From an uncultured Burkholderiales bacterium (lineage in GTDB: Bacteria > Pseudomonadota > Gammaproteobacteria > Burkholderiales > Burkholderiaceae_C): 64,000 nucleotides of DNA. Positions 47,071 through 54,060 of this stretch are shown piece by piece (positions within the stretch are counted from its first letter, which is position 1; every line of letters begins with the position of its first letter). Location of the stretch: NCBI GenBank assembly GCA_903932865.1, contig CAIZHQ010000020.1, positions 160,001 through 224,000 of the forward strand. Direction: 5' to 3'. The notes beneath the pieces are model-generated. The model had not been told where the DNA came from. It saw nothing but the letters and a program-made list of their open reading frames with translations, and ran no database searches. The translations under genes and the position numbers were made by a program.

Positions 47071-47855
47071 TGGATTTCGACTGGGCATTTTTCGTCGAAC
47101 GCATCGTCAATCCAGGGGCTCCCTACCTCAACGCGTTGGGCCGCACGGTATCCATGGCCGTGCTGGCCATGTTCCTGGGGCTTCTTATCGGATTGGTGGT
47201 GGGTTTTGGCCGACTTTCACGCTACGGCCTGATTCGGTCGGCCTGCGGCTTCTACGTGTGGTTGATCCGGGGCATTCCTGTCCTGGTTCTTTTAGTGATG
47301 CTGTTTTCCGGTATGGCTGCGGCAGGGCTATTTCGATTCACAGATCTTGAGTTTGCAGGGTTCAAGTTGACAGCATCCTTCCAAGCTGCGGTCATTGGGC
47401 TGGCCATTCATGAAGGCGCCTACATGGCCGAGATTGTGCGCAACGGCATCCAATCCGTGGCACGCGGCCAAATTGAGGCCGCACGGTCACTGGGAATGAA
47501 TCCTTGGCTTGTGACTTGGAGAATCGTGATTCCTCAGGCCACCCGCGTCGTCATGCCACCTTTTGGCAATGATTTCAACCATATGTTGAAGACCACTTCG
47601 CTCGCCAGCGTGATCGGTGTACCTGAGATCTTCCAGCTTACAGAAGCCATGTCGGCCACCACATTTAAGACCTTTGAATTGCTGACGGTGGTGGCCCTCA
47701 ACTATCTTGTACTCACCGCGATCTGGAACACGATCCAGGGCGTTATTGAAACTCGCTTACGTGCCCACGAAATAGACCGGCCCGTGCGAAGTTGGTGGCA
47801 GAGCTTTGTCGTGTACTTAACGCCAAGCACGAATAGCTCGGAGCGTCGATCATGA
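47070..47855 (+). CDS. ABC transporter permease, HisM/GlnP type
   Basis: About 261 residues, with ATG at 47070 sharing a base with the previous stop. Five or so helices; LNALGRTVSMAVLAMFLGLLIG opens the HisM-like fold and AIHEGAYMAEIVRNGIQSV...GQIEAARSLGMNPW is the EAA loop that contacts the ATPase. A single permease gene implies a homodimeric channel. It overlaps the ATPase gene by 4 bp. Confidence 0.93.
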   Translation: MDFDWAFFVERIVNPGAPYLNALGRTVSMAVLAMFLGLLIGLVVGFGRLSRYGLIRSACGFYVWLIRGIPVLVLLVMLFSGMAAAGLFRFTDLEFAGFKLTASFQAAVIGLAIHEGAYMAEIVRNGIQSVARGQIEAARSLGMNPWLVTWRIVIPQATRVVMPPFGNDFNHMLKTTSLASVIGVPEIFQLTEAMSATTFKTFELLTVVALNYLVLTAIWNTIQGVIETRLRAHEIDRPVRSWWQSFVVYLTPSTNSSERRS

Positions 47856-48628
47856 GAACAGAGAATTCCCAGCCGCTTGTGAGGGCGATCGATGTACGAA
47901 AGCGCTTCGGAGATACGGAGGTTCTGTGCGGCGTTAATTTAGAGGTGCATCGTGGAGAAGTTCTTTGCATCATCGGCCCTTCTGGATCCGGAAAGAGTAC
48001 CTTCCTGAGGTGCATCAATCAACTCGAGATCTATCAAGAGGGGAGAATTTTGGTCAACGGTGAGTTGATAGGTTACAAGGAAACGGGAGGCCGTTTGCTC
48101 CCGATTGGTAACCGACAGGTCGTACTGCAACGACGCCGAATCGGTATGGTGTTCCAGCAGTTCAACCTTTTTTGGCACATGACTGTGATGGAAAACATCA
48201 TTGAAGCCCCTGTCCGCGTGCTAGGTCAATCGGTAGCTCAGGCCAGGCAAAACGCGATGCGACTGCTTGAACGAGTCGGTCTTGCGGCCAAGGCTGAGGC
48301 CTACCCGATGAAGTTATCTGGTGGCCAACAGCAACGTGCCGCAATCGCTCGCGCATTGGCCATGAATCCTGAGCTGATTCTGTTCGACGAACCTACGAGC
48401 GCACTAGATCCGGAAACAACAGGAGAAGTACTTTCAGTGATCTCTGAGTTGGCCTCCACTGGCATGACCATGATTATCGTGACACACGAAATGGGGTTTG
48501 CACGGCAGGTTGCAAACCGCGTCGTGCTCATGGAAGAAGGCCAGATCCGGCATGAGGCCCCACCCGATCAATTTTTTGGCAATCAAGCGCCAGCGCGTCT
48601 GCAAGCGTTTCTCTCCACCATTCACTAA
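47852..48628 (+). CDS. ABC transporter ATP-binding protein, amino acid type
   Basis: A 258-residue ATPase. Walker A is IGPSGSGKSTFL, the Q-loop is VFQQFNLFWHMTV, the signature is LSGGQQQRAAIARAL, Walker B LILFDEPTSALDP and the switch His THEMGFA. The pattern and length match HisP/GlnQ. It powers the importer encoded by the two genes upstream and lies 10 bp before the gamma-glutamyltransferase gene. Confidence 0.95.
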   Translation: MRTENSQPLVRAIDVRKRFGDTEVLCGVNLEVHRGEVLCIIGPSGSGKSTFLRCINQLEIYQEGRILVNGELIGYKETGGRLLPIGNRQVVLQRRRIGMVFQQFNLFWHMTVMENIIEAPVRVLGQSVAQARQNAMRLLERVGLAAKAEAYPMKLSGGQQQRAAIARALAMNPELILFDEPTSALDPETTGEVLSVISELASTGMTMIIVTHEMGFARQVANRVVLMEEGQIRHEAPPDQFFGNQAPARLQAFLSTIH

Positions 48629-48638
48629 AGTAAAAAAT

Positions 48639-50204
48639 ATGCTCACACTTGGCGCCATTGCCTCACCACATGCCCTGGCCACACAGTCGGGCCAGCGTGT
48701 GCTCCACGACGGCGGCACTGCAGTTGACGCGGCTATTGCAACCTGCGCAGTGCTGACTGTCGTCTACCCGCACATGAACTCAATTGGCGGCGACATTCAG
48801 GCGTTGTTAGCCCTTCCAGACGGCCGCACTAGGGCGCTCGGCGGCAGTGGGGCAGCTGCAGCGGCGTTAAGTGCACAGGCCTTGCGCGGTAAGCATGCAT
48901 CCATGCCGATCCACGGTGTTCACCCGATCACCGTACCAGGCGTGATCGCCGCATGGGGGGAACTGCACGCTCAAGGCGGACGCCTGCCGTGGGCACGACT
49001 TCTGGAGGATGCCGTTGCTCTTGCGCAAAACGGGGTGCCAGTAGCAGCGGCTCTTGGGAGAGACCTCGACGCATTGCAGGAACGGTTACGTTTAGATGCA
49101 GGGTTATTTGGCGTTTTTTTTCGACCCGACGGGCGCGTATTGCGCACGGGCGAAATCCTCAAGCAACCAGCCCTTGCCGCGAGTCTGGCGCTGATCGCCA
49201 AAGACGGGCCTGATGCGTTCTACAGGGGCGAAGTAGGTGCCAATTTTGTCAACGGGGTGCGGGCTCAAGGTAGCCTGCTGACCCGCGCAGATTTGGCGAG
49301 CCATCATTCACTTTGGCTTGAACCGCTGTCCACGAGTTTCGGGCCTTATGAAATTCTGACAACGCCGCCCGTATCCCAAGGCTTTGTGCTTATGCAGTTG
49401 CTGGCCGCGATGCGCCAAATGGACCTCGAGTCGGCCGATCCGAGCGACAAAGCTGCGACAACGCTGGCACGCCTGTGCGCCATCACAGCAGACCTTCGAG
49501 ACCGTCACCTTGGGGATCCAGAGCATGCTCGCGTCGACATCGACTACCTACTTTCCGACCGCATGATCGGAGACTTGGTTCGCAGAGCCAGCGATCTAAC
49601 CATGCCAATACCGGCAACTCCGCCCCTACCTCGCCCCAGTGGCGACACCGTGGCAATAGTGGCACAGGATGCGCTGGGTCATTCAGTGACTGTCATCCAA
49701 AGTATCTTTCACGCATTCGGGGCCGGTATGTTGGAGTCGTCAACGGGCATCGTGTGCCAGAACCGCGGTGCCGCATTCACACTGCACGAAGGTCCTGCGG
49801 TGTTAACAGGTGGGAGCAGACCCCCGAGCTCGTTGACAGCAACTTTATTGCGCCGCAATGGAGAGATTGAGGCTGCCTTGGGCTGCATGGGGGGCAAGAG
49901 TCAGCCGCAAATTCTCGCTCAGGTACTCATGCGCCTGCTGGCAGGAACTGCGCCCGCCGATGCGCTAGCGGCTCCCCGCTGGGTTGTGGGTACGTTCGGC
50001 CAAGGCAATGAAAATGTAGTGCTGGCTGAATCTGCGCTGGGAGATGCAGGCCGTCAAGCGCTTTCCCAAGTAGGGCTACCGCTGGTGTTTGGCGCCGAGC
50101 GCGACGATCGGGCAGGTCATGTTCAATTCGTACGCCGATACCCGGACGGGCAGTTTGAAAGCGCCACTGATCCTCGAGGAGATGGCCTTCAGACGTCAAG
50201 CTGA
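48639..50204 (+). CDS. Gamma-glutamyltransferase family (Ntn hydrolase) protein
   Basis: A 521-residue protein from the ATG at 48639. The N-terminal part GAIASPHALATQSGQRVLHDGGTAVDAAIA and GHIGGDIQ-like NSIGGDIQALL match GGT. The autocleavage Thr is Thr337 in SGDTVAIVAQDALGHSVTV, which would become the small-subunit nucleophile; GGSRPPSSLTATLL near the end is the oxyanion region. No signal peptide is visible, so it is probably cytoplasmic, unlike classical periplasmic GGT. It may hydrolyse a gamma-glutamyl or other amide bond in the compound brought in by the ABC importer. Confidence 0.88.
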   Translation: MLTLGAIASPHALATQSGQRVLHDGGTAVDAAIATCAVLTVVYPHMNSIGGDIQALLALPDGRTRALGGSGAAAAALSAQALRGKHASMPIHGVHPITVPGVIAAWGELHAQGGRLPWARLLEDAVALAQNGVPVAAALGRDLDALQERLRLDAGLFGVFFRPDGRVLRTGEILKQPALAASLALIAKDGPDAFYRGEVGANFVNGVRAQGSLLTRADLASHHSLWLEPLSTSFGPYEILTTPPVSQGFVLMQLLAAMRQMDLESADPSDKAATTLARLCAITADLRDRHLGDPEHARVDIDYLLSDRMIGDLVRRASDLTMPIPATPPLPRPSGDTVAIVAQDALGHSVTVIQSIFHAFGAGMLESSTGIVCQNRGAAFTLHEGPAVLTGGSRPPSSLTATLLRRNGEIEAALGCMGGKSQPQILAQVLMRLLAGTAPADALAAPRWVVGTFGQGNENVVLAESALGDAGRQALSQVGLPLVFGAERDDRAGHVQFVRRYPDGQFESATDPRGDGLQTSS

Positions 50205-50226
50205 TCTTAGGGGCACAATCGGTCAT

Positions 50227-51093
50227 ATGGTGATTTCTAATTCAGCGCCCTTGATGGCCCCAAGCCAGAAACCGCAGCGAACCAAGCAGACGACCCTGCC
50301 AGCTGCGGTTCGGCAACAGCGAATCTTTGAACTCGTAAAACAGGACGGGTACGTGCGAGTCTCAGATTTGGCGAAGCATTTTGGAATTTCTCAGATGAGC
50401 GCTAGACGGGACCTAGACTCGCTGAGCAGGCAAGGGTTGATCCAGCGTTCTCAAGGGGCCGCAGTAGCACTGTCAGCAGAGTTAACGTCAAACGGAAACA
50501 ATGGCCTGAGCGATGCGGACATGCGGGAGTTACAGTACGAGACACGGCGGCGAAGGCAGATCGCCGCCAAACAATCGATTGCCCGCTCTGCTGCGGTGCT
50601 TTTGTCATCTGATGACAATATTGCACTGGATGTCGGCAGCTCGGTGCTGACGCTTGCCCGTGAACTGAGCAAGCACGCCGGTATGCACGTATTCACGAAC
50701 CATCTGCGCGTCGCGAGCCTGCTGGCAGGATCACGCTGTGTTGTGCTGATGCCAGGGGGAATCGTCCGGGCCCAGGAACTCTCCATCTGTGGTGAGCAGG
50801 CAGTGAAAGATACCTCGCAGCGCTGGTTCAGCAAGGCTTTTATCGGTTTGGCAGGTCTGACCGAGGACGGCGGGTTCGATTCATCACCTGAGGACACGCT
50901 GGTCAAGCACGCCTACATCAAGCATGCCGACCAAGTCATTCTTCTGTGCGATTCCAGCAAGTTCGGCAAGCGATCTCTTGTGCGGGCCTGCGCACTGGAT
51001 GAGATTGATGTGCTCATCACAAACGCACCTCCTCCACGAGCACTTGCGACCGCCCTGGCCGCCGCTTCGGTCAAGGTGTTAGTGGCCAACTGA
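50227..51093 (+). CDS. DeoR-family transcriptional regulator
   Basis: About 288 residues; ATG at 50227 (an inner ATG at 50254 is an alternative). The N-terminal HTH is QRIFELVKQDGYVRVSDLAK / FGISQMSARRDLDSLSRQGL, and the effector domain has ALDVGSSVLTLARELSKH, FTNHLRVASLLAG and MPGGIVRAQELSICGEQA, typical of sugar-phosphate-sensing DeoR repressors. It closes the operon, 22 bp after the GGT gene, and is a good candidate for binding the tandem repeat at 42343-42362. Confidence 0.93.
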   Translation: MVISNSAPLMAPSQKPQRTKQTTLPAAVRQQRIFELVKQDGYVRVSDLAKHFGISQMSARRDLDSLSRQGLIQRSQGAAVALSAELTSNGNNGLSDADMRELQYETRRRRQIAAKQSIARSAAVLLSSDDNIALDVGSSVLTLARELSKHAGMHVFTNHLRVASLLAGSRCVVLMPGGIVRAQELSICGEQAVKDTSQRWFSKAFIGLAGLTEDGGFDSSPEDTLVKHAYIKHADQVILLCDSSKFGKRSLVRACALDEIDVLITNAPPPRALATALAAASVKVLVAN

Positions 51094-51174
51094 TCTGAAA
51101 GTCGGAGTGAATCGCCCTGGATTTTTAAGAGGCTAGACACTTTGAGCTGATGGCACCTGAGCAAGAATTCACGC

Positions 51175-51308
51175 CTACCTGCTCCATTGAGCACCCAGTT
51201 CCATTGAGCCGGACGGAGCAAGCTTCTCGACCAGCTCAGCCTCCATGAGTTCGAGCGCCAAGGTGATACTGCGCTCCGAAAAGTGTCTACAGGTTTGGGG
51301 AAATGCCA
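51175..51308 (-). pseudogene. Minus-strand coding remnant related to 41985-42234
   Basis: The minus strand reads AFPQTCRHFSERSITLALEL then MEAELVEKLAPSGS, which parallels AFPQIRRQFSKRSLTLPL and AELVEMLPSS of the left-hand remnant, before ending at a stop at 51175-51177. Conservation of a reading frame in both copies supports a common coding ancestor. The sequence TAGACACTTT also occurs inverted at 51134-51143 and 51279-51288. Confidence 0.45.
51211..51307. repeat. Direct repeat copy B, right flank of the catabolic island
   Basis: Pairs with 42134-42227. The identical block TCTCGACCAGCTCAGCC is at 51224-51240 and TTTGGGGAAATGCCA ends at 51307. Together with copy A it brackets the whole btpA-to-deoR operon. 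Confidence 0.75.
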
Positions 51309-51339
51309 GGTTCGCTGGGCTGAATAGCTGGACTCATTT

Positions 51340-51370
51340 CAAAACAAACGTAGCGTTTTTTTCAAGCTGA
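51340..51370 (+). repeat. Second copy of the short sequence at 38258-38290
   Basis: AAAACAAACGTAGC at 51340-51353, followed by a T-run and AAGCTGAG. In the other copy it stands upstream of the zinc-ribbon gene; here no gene follows. Confidence 0.45.
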
Positions 51371-51381
51371 GCACAGCGCTA

Positions 51382-51401
51382 GTTGCCTCTGCGCAGAGGC
51401 A
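51382..51401. other. Perfect 20-bp palindrome
   Basis: TTGCCTCTGC followed by its own reverse complement GCAGAGGCAA. It could form a cruciform or RNA hairpin, or be a protein-binding site. There is no loop and no T-run on the plus strand, so an intrinsic terminator is unlikely. Confidence 0.5.
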
Positions 51402-51542
51402 AAAAGCAAGGCCGCATTGACACTATGCTGGCGTCACTGATAACAGATTGAATTGGAGTTGTTTGACTGTTCCGAAATCTATGAAAAGACTTCGAAAAAT
51501 CTATGAGAAGTAGTAAACTCGGGCCATACTACTTTTAACATA

Positions 51543-51576
51543 AGAAAAAGCACCTAGAGTTTCCTCTAAGTGCTTG
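51543..51576 (-). terminator. Rho-independent terminator after the tRNA fragment
   Basis: On the minus strand AAGCAC-TT-AGAG, loop GAAA, CTCT-AG-GTGCTT forms a stem with one internal mismatch and is followed by TTTTTC. It lies about 20 bp beyond the CCA end of the tRNA-like sequence, as expected for a tRNA terminator. Confidence 0.7.
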
Positions 51577-51594
51577 ATTTCATTGGGAATTTTT

Positions 51595-51640
51595 TGGTGG
51601 GCGATGCAAGTTTCGAACTTGCGACCCCTGCAGTGTGAAA
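51595..51640 (-). tRNA. 3' half of a tRNA-Val(CAC)-like gene (truncated)
   Basis: On the minus strand the T-arm GCAAG-TTCGAAA-CTTGC is perfect and is followed by ATCGCCC, discriminator A and an encoded CCA (51595-51597). Upstream are a 5-nt variable loop and an anticodon stem/loop half with TTCACAC, giving a CAC anticodon. The 5' half is absent: the next bases do not pair with the anticodon stem or acceptor. It is a non-functional fragment, typical of the attachment site left by a tRNA-targeting integrative element. Confidence 0.7.
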
Positions 51641-51780
51641 ACGCCAACATTTCACCCTTTTCCCCTTTAAAAACAACAACTTAGCTGTTTTCAACAGGGT
51701 CAAAGTAGTATACTTGTAGTATGCCCATGTAATTATAAAGTGATATTATACTTTCACTTCTGTGACTCCGGCTGTAAACC

Positions 51781-51802
51781 AGTGTCATTTCTTTTTACGG
51801 TG
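51781..51802. repeat. Lead-in direct repeat, copy 1
   Basis: AGTGTCATTTCTTTTTACGG and the following TG recur with two changes at 52165-52186. Copy 1 is 70 bp before the first array motif and copy 2 is 73 bp before the isolated seventh motif, so a unit of about 90 bp is duplicated. Confidence 0.6.
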
Positions 51803-51850
51803 CTGTTTTTTAAGCACTTGCAGAACATTCATTGTGGCTCAGAAACGGCT

Positions 51851-52026
51851 CAATGTATATAGAGTTTTGGTTCGAGCCGGCTCAATGTATATAAAGTTTC
51901 AAGCCCCGGACCGGCAATGTGTATGGAGTTTTGGTTGGCACCGGGCAATGTATATAAAGTTTTCGCTCAAACACACTCAATGTATATGGAGTTTTGGTTG
52001 GCACTGGGCAATGTATATAAAGTTTT
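51851..52026. repeat. Periodic array of six 18-bp motifs
   Basis: Six copies of CAATGTATATAAAGTTTT (variants at a few positions) start at 51851, 51883, 51915, 51946, 51978 and 52009, a spacing of 31-32 bp (about three helical turns). Odd copies read TATAGAG or TATGGAG, even copies TATAAAG, so the array is also a threefold ~63-bp repeat. Spacers are 13-14 bp, and two are nearly the same (GGTTGGCACCGGG and GGTTGGCACTGGG). It is too short-spaced for CRISPR and resembles clustered protein-binding sites of a transposon end or replication iterons. Confidence 0.75.
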
Positions 52027-52164
52027 GATGGCGACCATTGAGCACCCTCTTCCTATGAGTTGGGCACCGCAAGATGGCGATTGCTTTGTGCGCGCCCGAT
52101 CCAAAGTCAATATGCGGAATTTGATAACAGTTAAATCGCCTGAACAATTTCACAACTTTGATCA

Positions 52165-52255
52165 AGTGTCATTCCTTTTTACGCTGAAACTTTTTCGAGC
52201 CACAACTTTTAATCGAACCACAGGTAGAGCCGTCGCTCAATGTGTATAAATTTTT
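52165..52255. repeat. Lead-in repeat copy 2 plus a seventh array motif
   Basis: AGTGTCATTCCTTTTTACGC at 52165 parallels 51781, and CAATGTGTATAAATTTTT at 52238-52255 is a diverged copy of the array motif. The stretch between them also shows local similarity with 51802-51850 (both end in CGGCT or CGTCGCT before CAATG). Confidence 0.6.
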
Positions 52256-52393
52256 TGTTTGAAGTGCCCGATTTGCATGAAGTTTGCGATTTGTACTTCG
52301 CCCTTCCCAATTAGTCTTGCACACAATGTGCCACTACGCGACGGCGAACTTGTTGTGTATCGCCGCAGCCGCAGTCTGCTGTATCAATGTCGC

Positions 52394-52923
52394 TAACGTT
52401 TGGCTGACGGCAGTTGGGTGAGACAAACAACGGGTATGCGGCACGGCACAGAGGCAATGGGCATTAGGTGGCGGGACTTGGAGTGGCACACAAAGGATGG
52501 TGTGCGGTATCTGCGTGTGTGGGTGGATGGCAAAACGGGCGGACGCTGGCTCATTGCCAAGCACAAGGCAGTGGATGTCTTGCGTAGGCTACACGCACGA
52601 CAGAAGGCCATTTGCCAAATGTCGTTTGAAACGACATTTACAGAGCGTGTGCCGCACTTGCTGTTCAGCTTCAGTGATGGACACCAGCCGCACAGTTTGG
52701 TGGGACATTCCGCAGATTGATGCGAGATAGTGGCTTGCTGTTGGATAGTGCGGGACAAACGCGAACCTTCTATTCGCTGCGACACACCTACGCCACGCTG
52801 GCGTTGCTGGAGGGTGGTGCTGACATTCACACATTGAGCAAACACATGGGCAATAGTGCTGCAATGATTGAACGGCACTACAGCAAACTCACAGCGACTA
52901 TGGGGGCAGATAGGTTGGCTTGA
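52394..52923 (+). pseudogene. Tyrosine recombinase (phage-type integrase), 5'-truncated and frameshifted
   Basis: The catalytic domain is split over two frames. The first frame shows TTGMRHGTEAMGIRWRDLEW (Arg I) and KTGGRWLIAKHKAVDVLRRL; after a one-base shift at about 52700 the second frame shows GTFRRLMRDSGLLLDSAG, TFYSLRHTYATLALL (Arg II), KHMGNSAAMIERHYSKL (His and nucleophile Tyr). The N-terminal arm and SAM-like domains are missing, and a stop lies just upstream. It is a dead integrase, fitting the tRNA fragment 750 bp to the left. Confidence 0.85.
52617..52639. repeat. Short palindrome, copy 1 (in the integrase remnant)
   Basis: AAATGTCGTTT and AAACGACATTT flank a single G, giving 11-bp perfect arms. 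The core TGTCGTT/AACGACA recurs at 54039-54055 and 54165-54181. Confidence 0.65.
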
Positions 52924-53110
52924 GTTGGTTTCGTCTAACTTGTCAATAAAAGTGGCTAAAAACGGGAATCGACACATTCTGAAATTCTCAAAAATTAGTT
53001 CTCAAATAAATTATTAGTCGCGCACTTTATTGGTGCGCCACTCTCTTAACTCAAAGATTTATCAAGAAAATGGTGTATAAACTATCCAATTTTTTAAATG
53101 TGACAAAACA

Positions 53111-53638
53111 ATGAAAAAAGATGAACCCCTTGTAAGTGCAGCAGAACTTGAGGCTCTTATCCACGGATGGGGTTCTAAGACCCAAGCCAAAAGCGTGGAT
53201 AAATTCTTTGCATTGCGTTATTGGTTCGTCTGCTTAGTAGCGGCTTCGTATGCAATTGCCTTACTTTTTTCCCCAGGCAAAGTTGCACAAACTCTTTCAG
53301 TTCATCCAGTCGAAATAGCCAGGATCACCAATTTCTTATATTTCAGAGGCTGGTTTTTGGTCATCGCCTTGTCATTTGTGACTTTTTGCTACGTTAAAAA
53401 TTGGTATTTTGGTATCGTGCTTTGTGCCATTGCTCTGCTCGCCAGCGTCAATTTGGTCTTCGATTTGTTCAATGTGTATGCGGAACAATTGTCAAATCCG
53501 TCACCTAGGCTCACATTTTTGTTGCTGATCAGGCTTGTGTGTCTTTCGTTTGTGTTTTTAGCCATCAAGAATATCTCCCGTATGCCTGTTGGTGAGGGAC
53601 GCTTGAGCATCTTTTTGCCATTTAAAAAGTATGCGTAG
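53111..53638 (+). CDS. Hypothetical membrane protein
   Basis: A 175-residue protein with four hydrophobic segments: YWFVCLVAASYAIALLF, FRGWFLVIALSFVTFCYV, WYFGIVLCAIALLASVNLVF and LTFLLLIRLVCLSFVFLAI, after a hydrophilic ~35-residue N-terminus (KKDEPLVSAAELEALIHGWG). I do not recognise the family. It lies alone between the integrase remnant and a palindrome-bearing stretch, and its AT-rich codon use is unlike the catabolic genes, so it may be cargo of the former element. Confidence 0.65.
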   Translation: MKKDEPLVSAAELEALIHGWGSKTQAKSVDKFFALRYWFVCLVAASYAIALLFSPGKVAQTLSVHPVEIARITNFLYFRGWFLVIALSFVTFCYVKNWYFGIVLCAIALLASVNLVFDLFNVYAEQLSNPSPRLTFLLLIRLVCLSFVFLAIKNISRMPVGEGRLSIFLPFKKYA

Positions 53639-54003
53639 GGCAGAAGAGAATACAAGAAGCAGTTGCTTGAATTGTTCCTATCTGCTCTTGACTGAAACTA
53701 TGGGTAGCCCATACAGATGTGGTCAAGCCTATTTCAGCTTGCCCCCTTTGGAACGAAGGGTTGAGCGTATGGACAACTATCCTCAAGTCTCTCCTGATCA
53801 GTGTTGTGATCAGTGGAAGCTTCAAGGGTCAAGCAAATAGAGGGTGCCAATGCCCAGCTGAGACTGCTTGAGCTAACTGTTGAACCTGTATTGGGCGTAG
53901 AGACGAAAAGCTTGACTAAGCTGAATCTACATCTGGCATTTCTCGTGAATTTGATTTGACTGAAGATTCATTGTTCTGAATTTAGAAATTTTCACTCAGA
54001 ATC

Positions 54004-54032
54004 AAAAAAGCCCGCTCAATGGCGGGCTTTTT
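54004..54032. terminator. Bidirectional rho-independent terminator
   Basis: GCCCGC and GCGGGC form a GC-rich stem with a 6-nt loop, flanked by A6 on the left and T5 on the right, so it can terminate in both directions. It would serve the membrane protein gene to the left and the minus-strand gene to the right. Confidence 0.8.
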
Positions 54033-54038
54033 CTATTG

Positions 54039-54055
54039 TGTCGTTCAAAACGACA
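54039..54055. repeat. Short palindrome, copy 2
   Basis: TGTCGTT-CAA-AACGACA, 7 bp after the terminator. Same core as 52617-52639 and 54165-54181. Confidence 0.65.
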
Positions 54056-54060
54056 TTGGT

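Larger units (their letters stand above)
51094..52393. other. Gene-free scar region right of the catabolic island
   Basis: About 1.3 kb with no intact gene. It contains, in order, a coding remnant with repeat copy B, a 20-bp palindrome, a tRNA terminator and tRNA fragment (minus strand), and the periodic repeat array with its duplicated lead-in. Base composition is visibly AT-richer than in the flanking genes from about 51400. Confidence 0.7.
53639..54060. other. Intergenic region with hairpins, no gene recognised
   Basis: About 420 bases. An inverted repeat CTGATCA-N6-TGATCAG lies at 53794-53813, a strong terminator at 54004-54032 and palindrome copy 2 at 54039-54055. The short open frames show no recognisable protein. 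Confidence 0.5.

Noticed and set aside
51382..51401. Palindrome as an intrinsic terminator
   Set aside because: No loop and no T-run follows it on the plus strand.
51851..52026. CRISPR array
   Set aside because: Repeat is only 18 bp with 13-14 bp spacers, two spacers are nearly identical, and no cas genes are nearby.
51762..52028. Protein with repeated MYIKF/WSFGWH segments
   Set aside because: The apparent peptide repeats come from translating the DNA array in one frame; the motif spacing (31 and 32 bp) does not keep a reading frame and there is no RBS.
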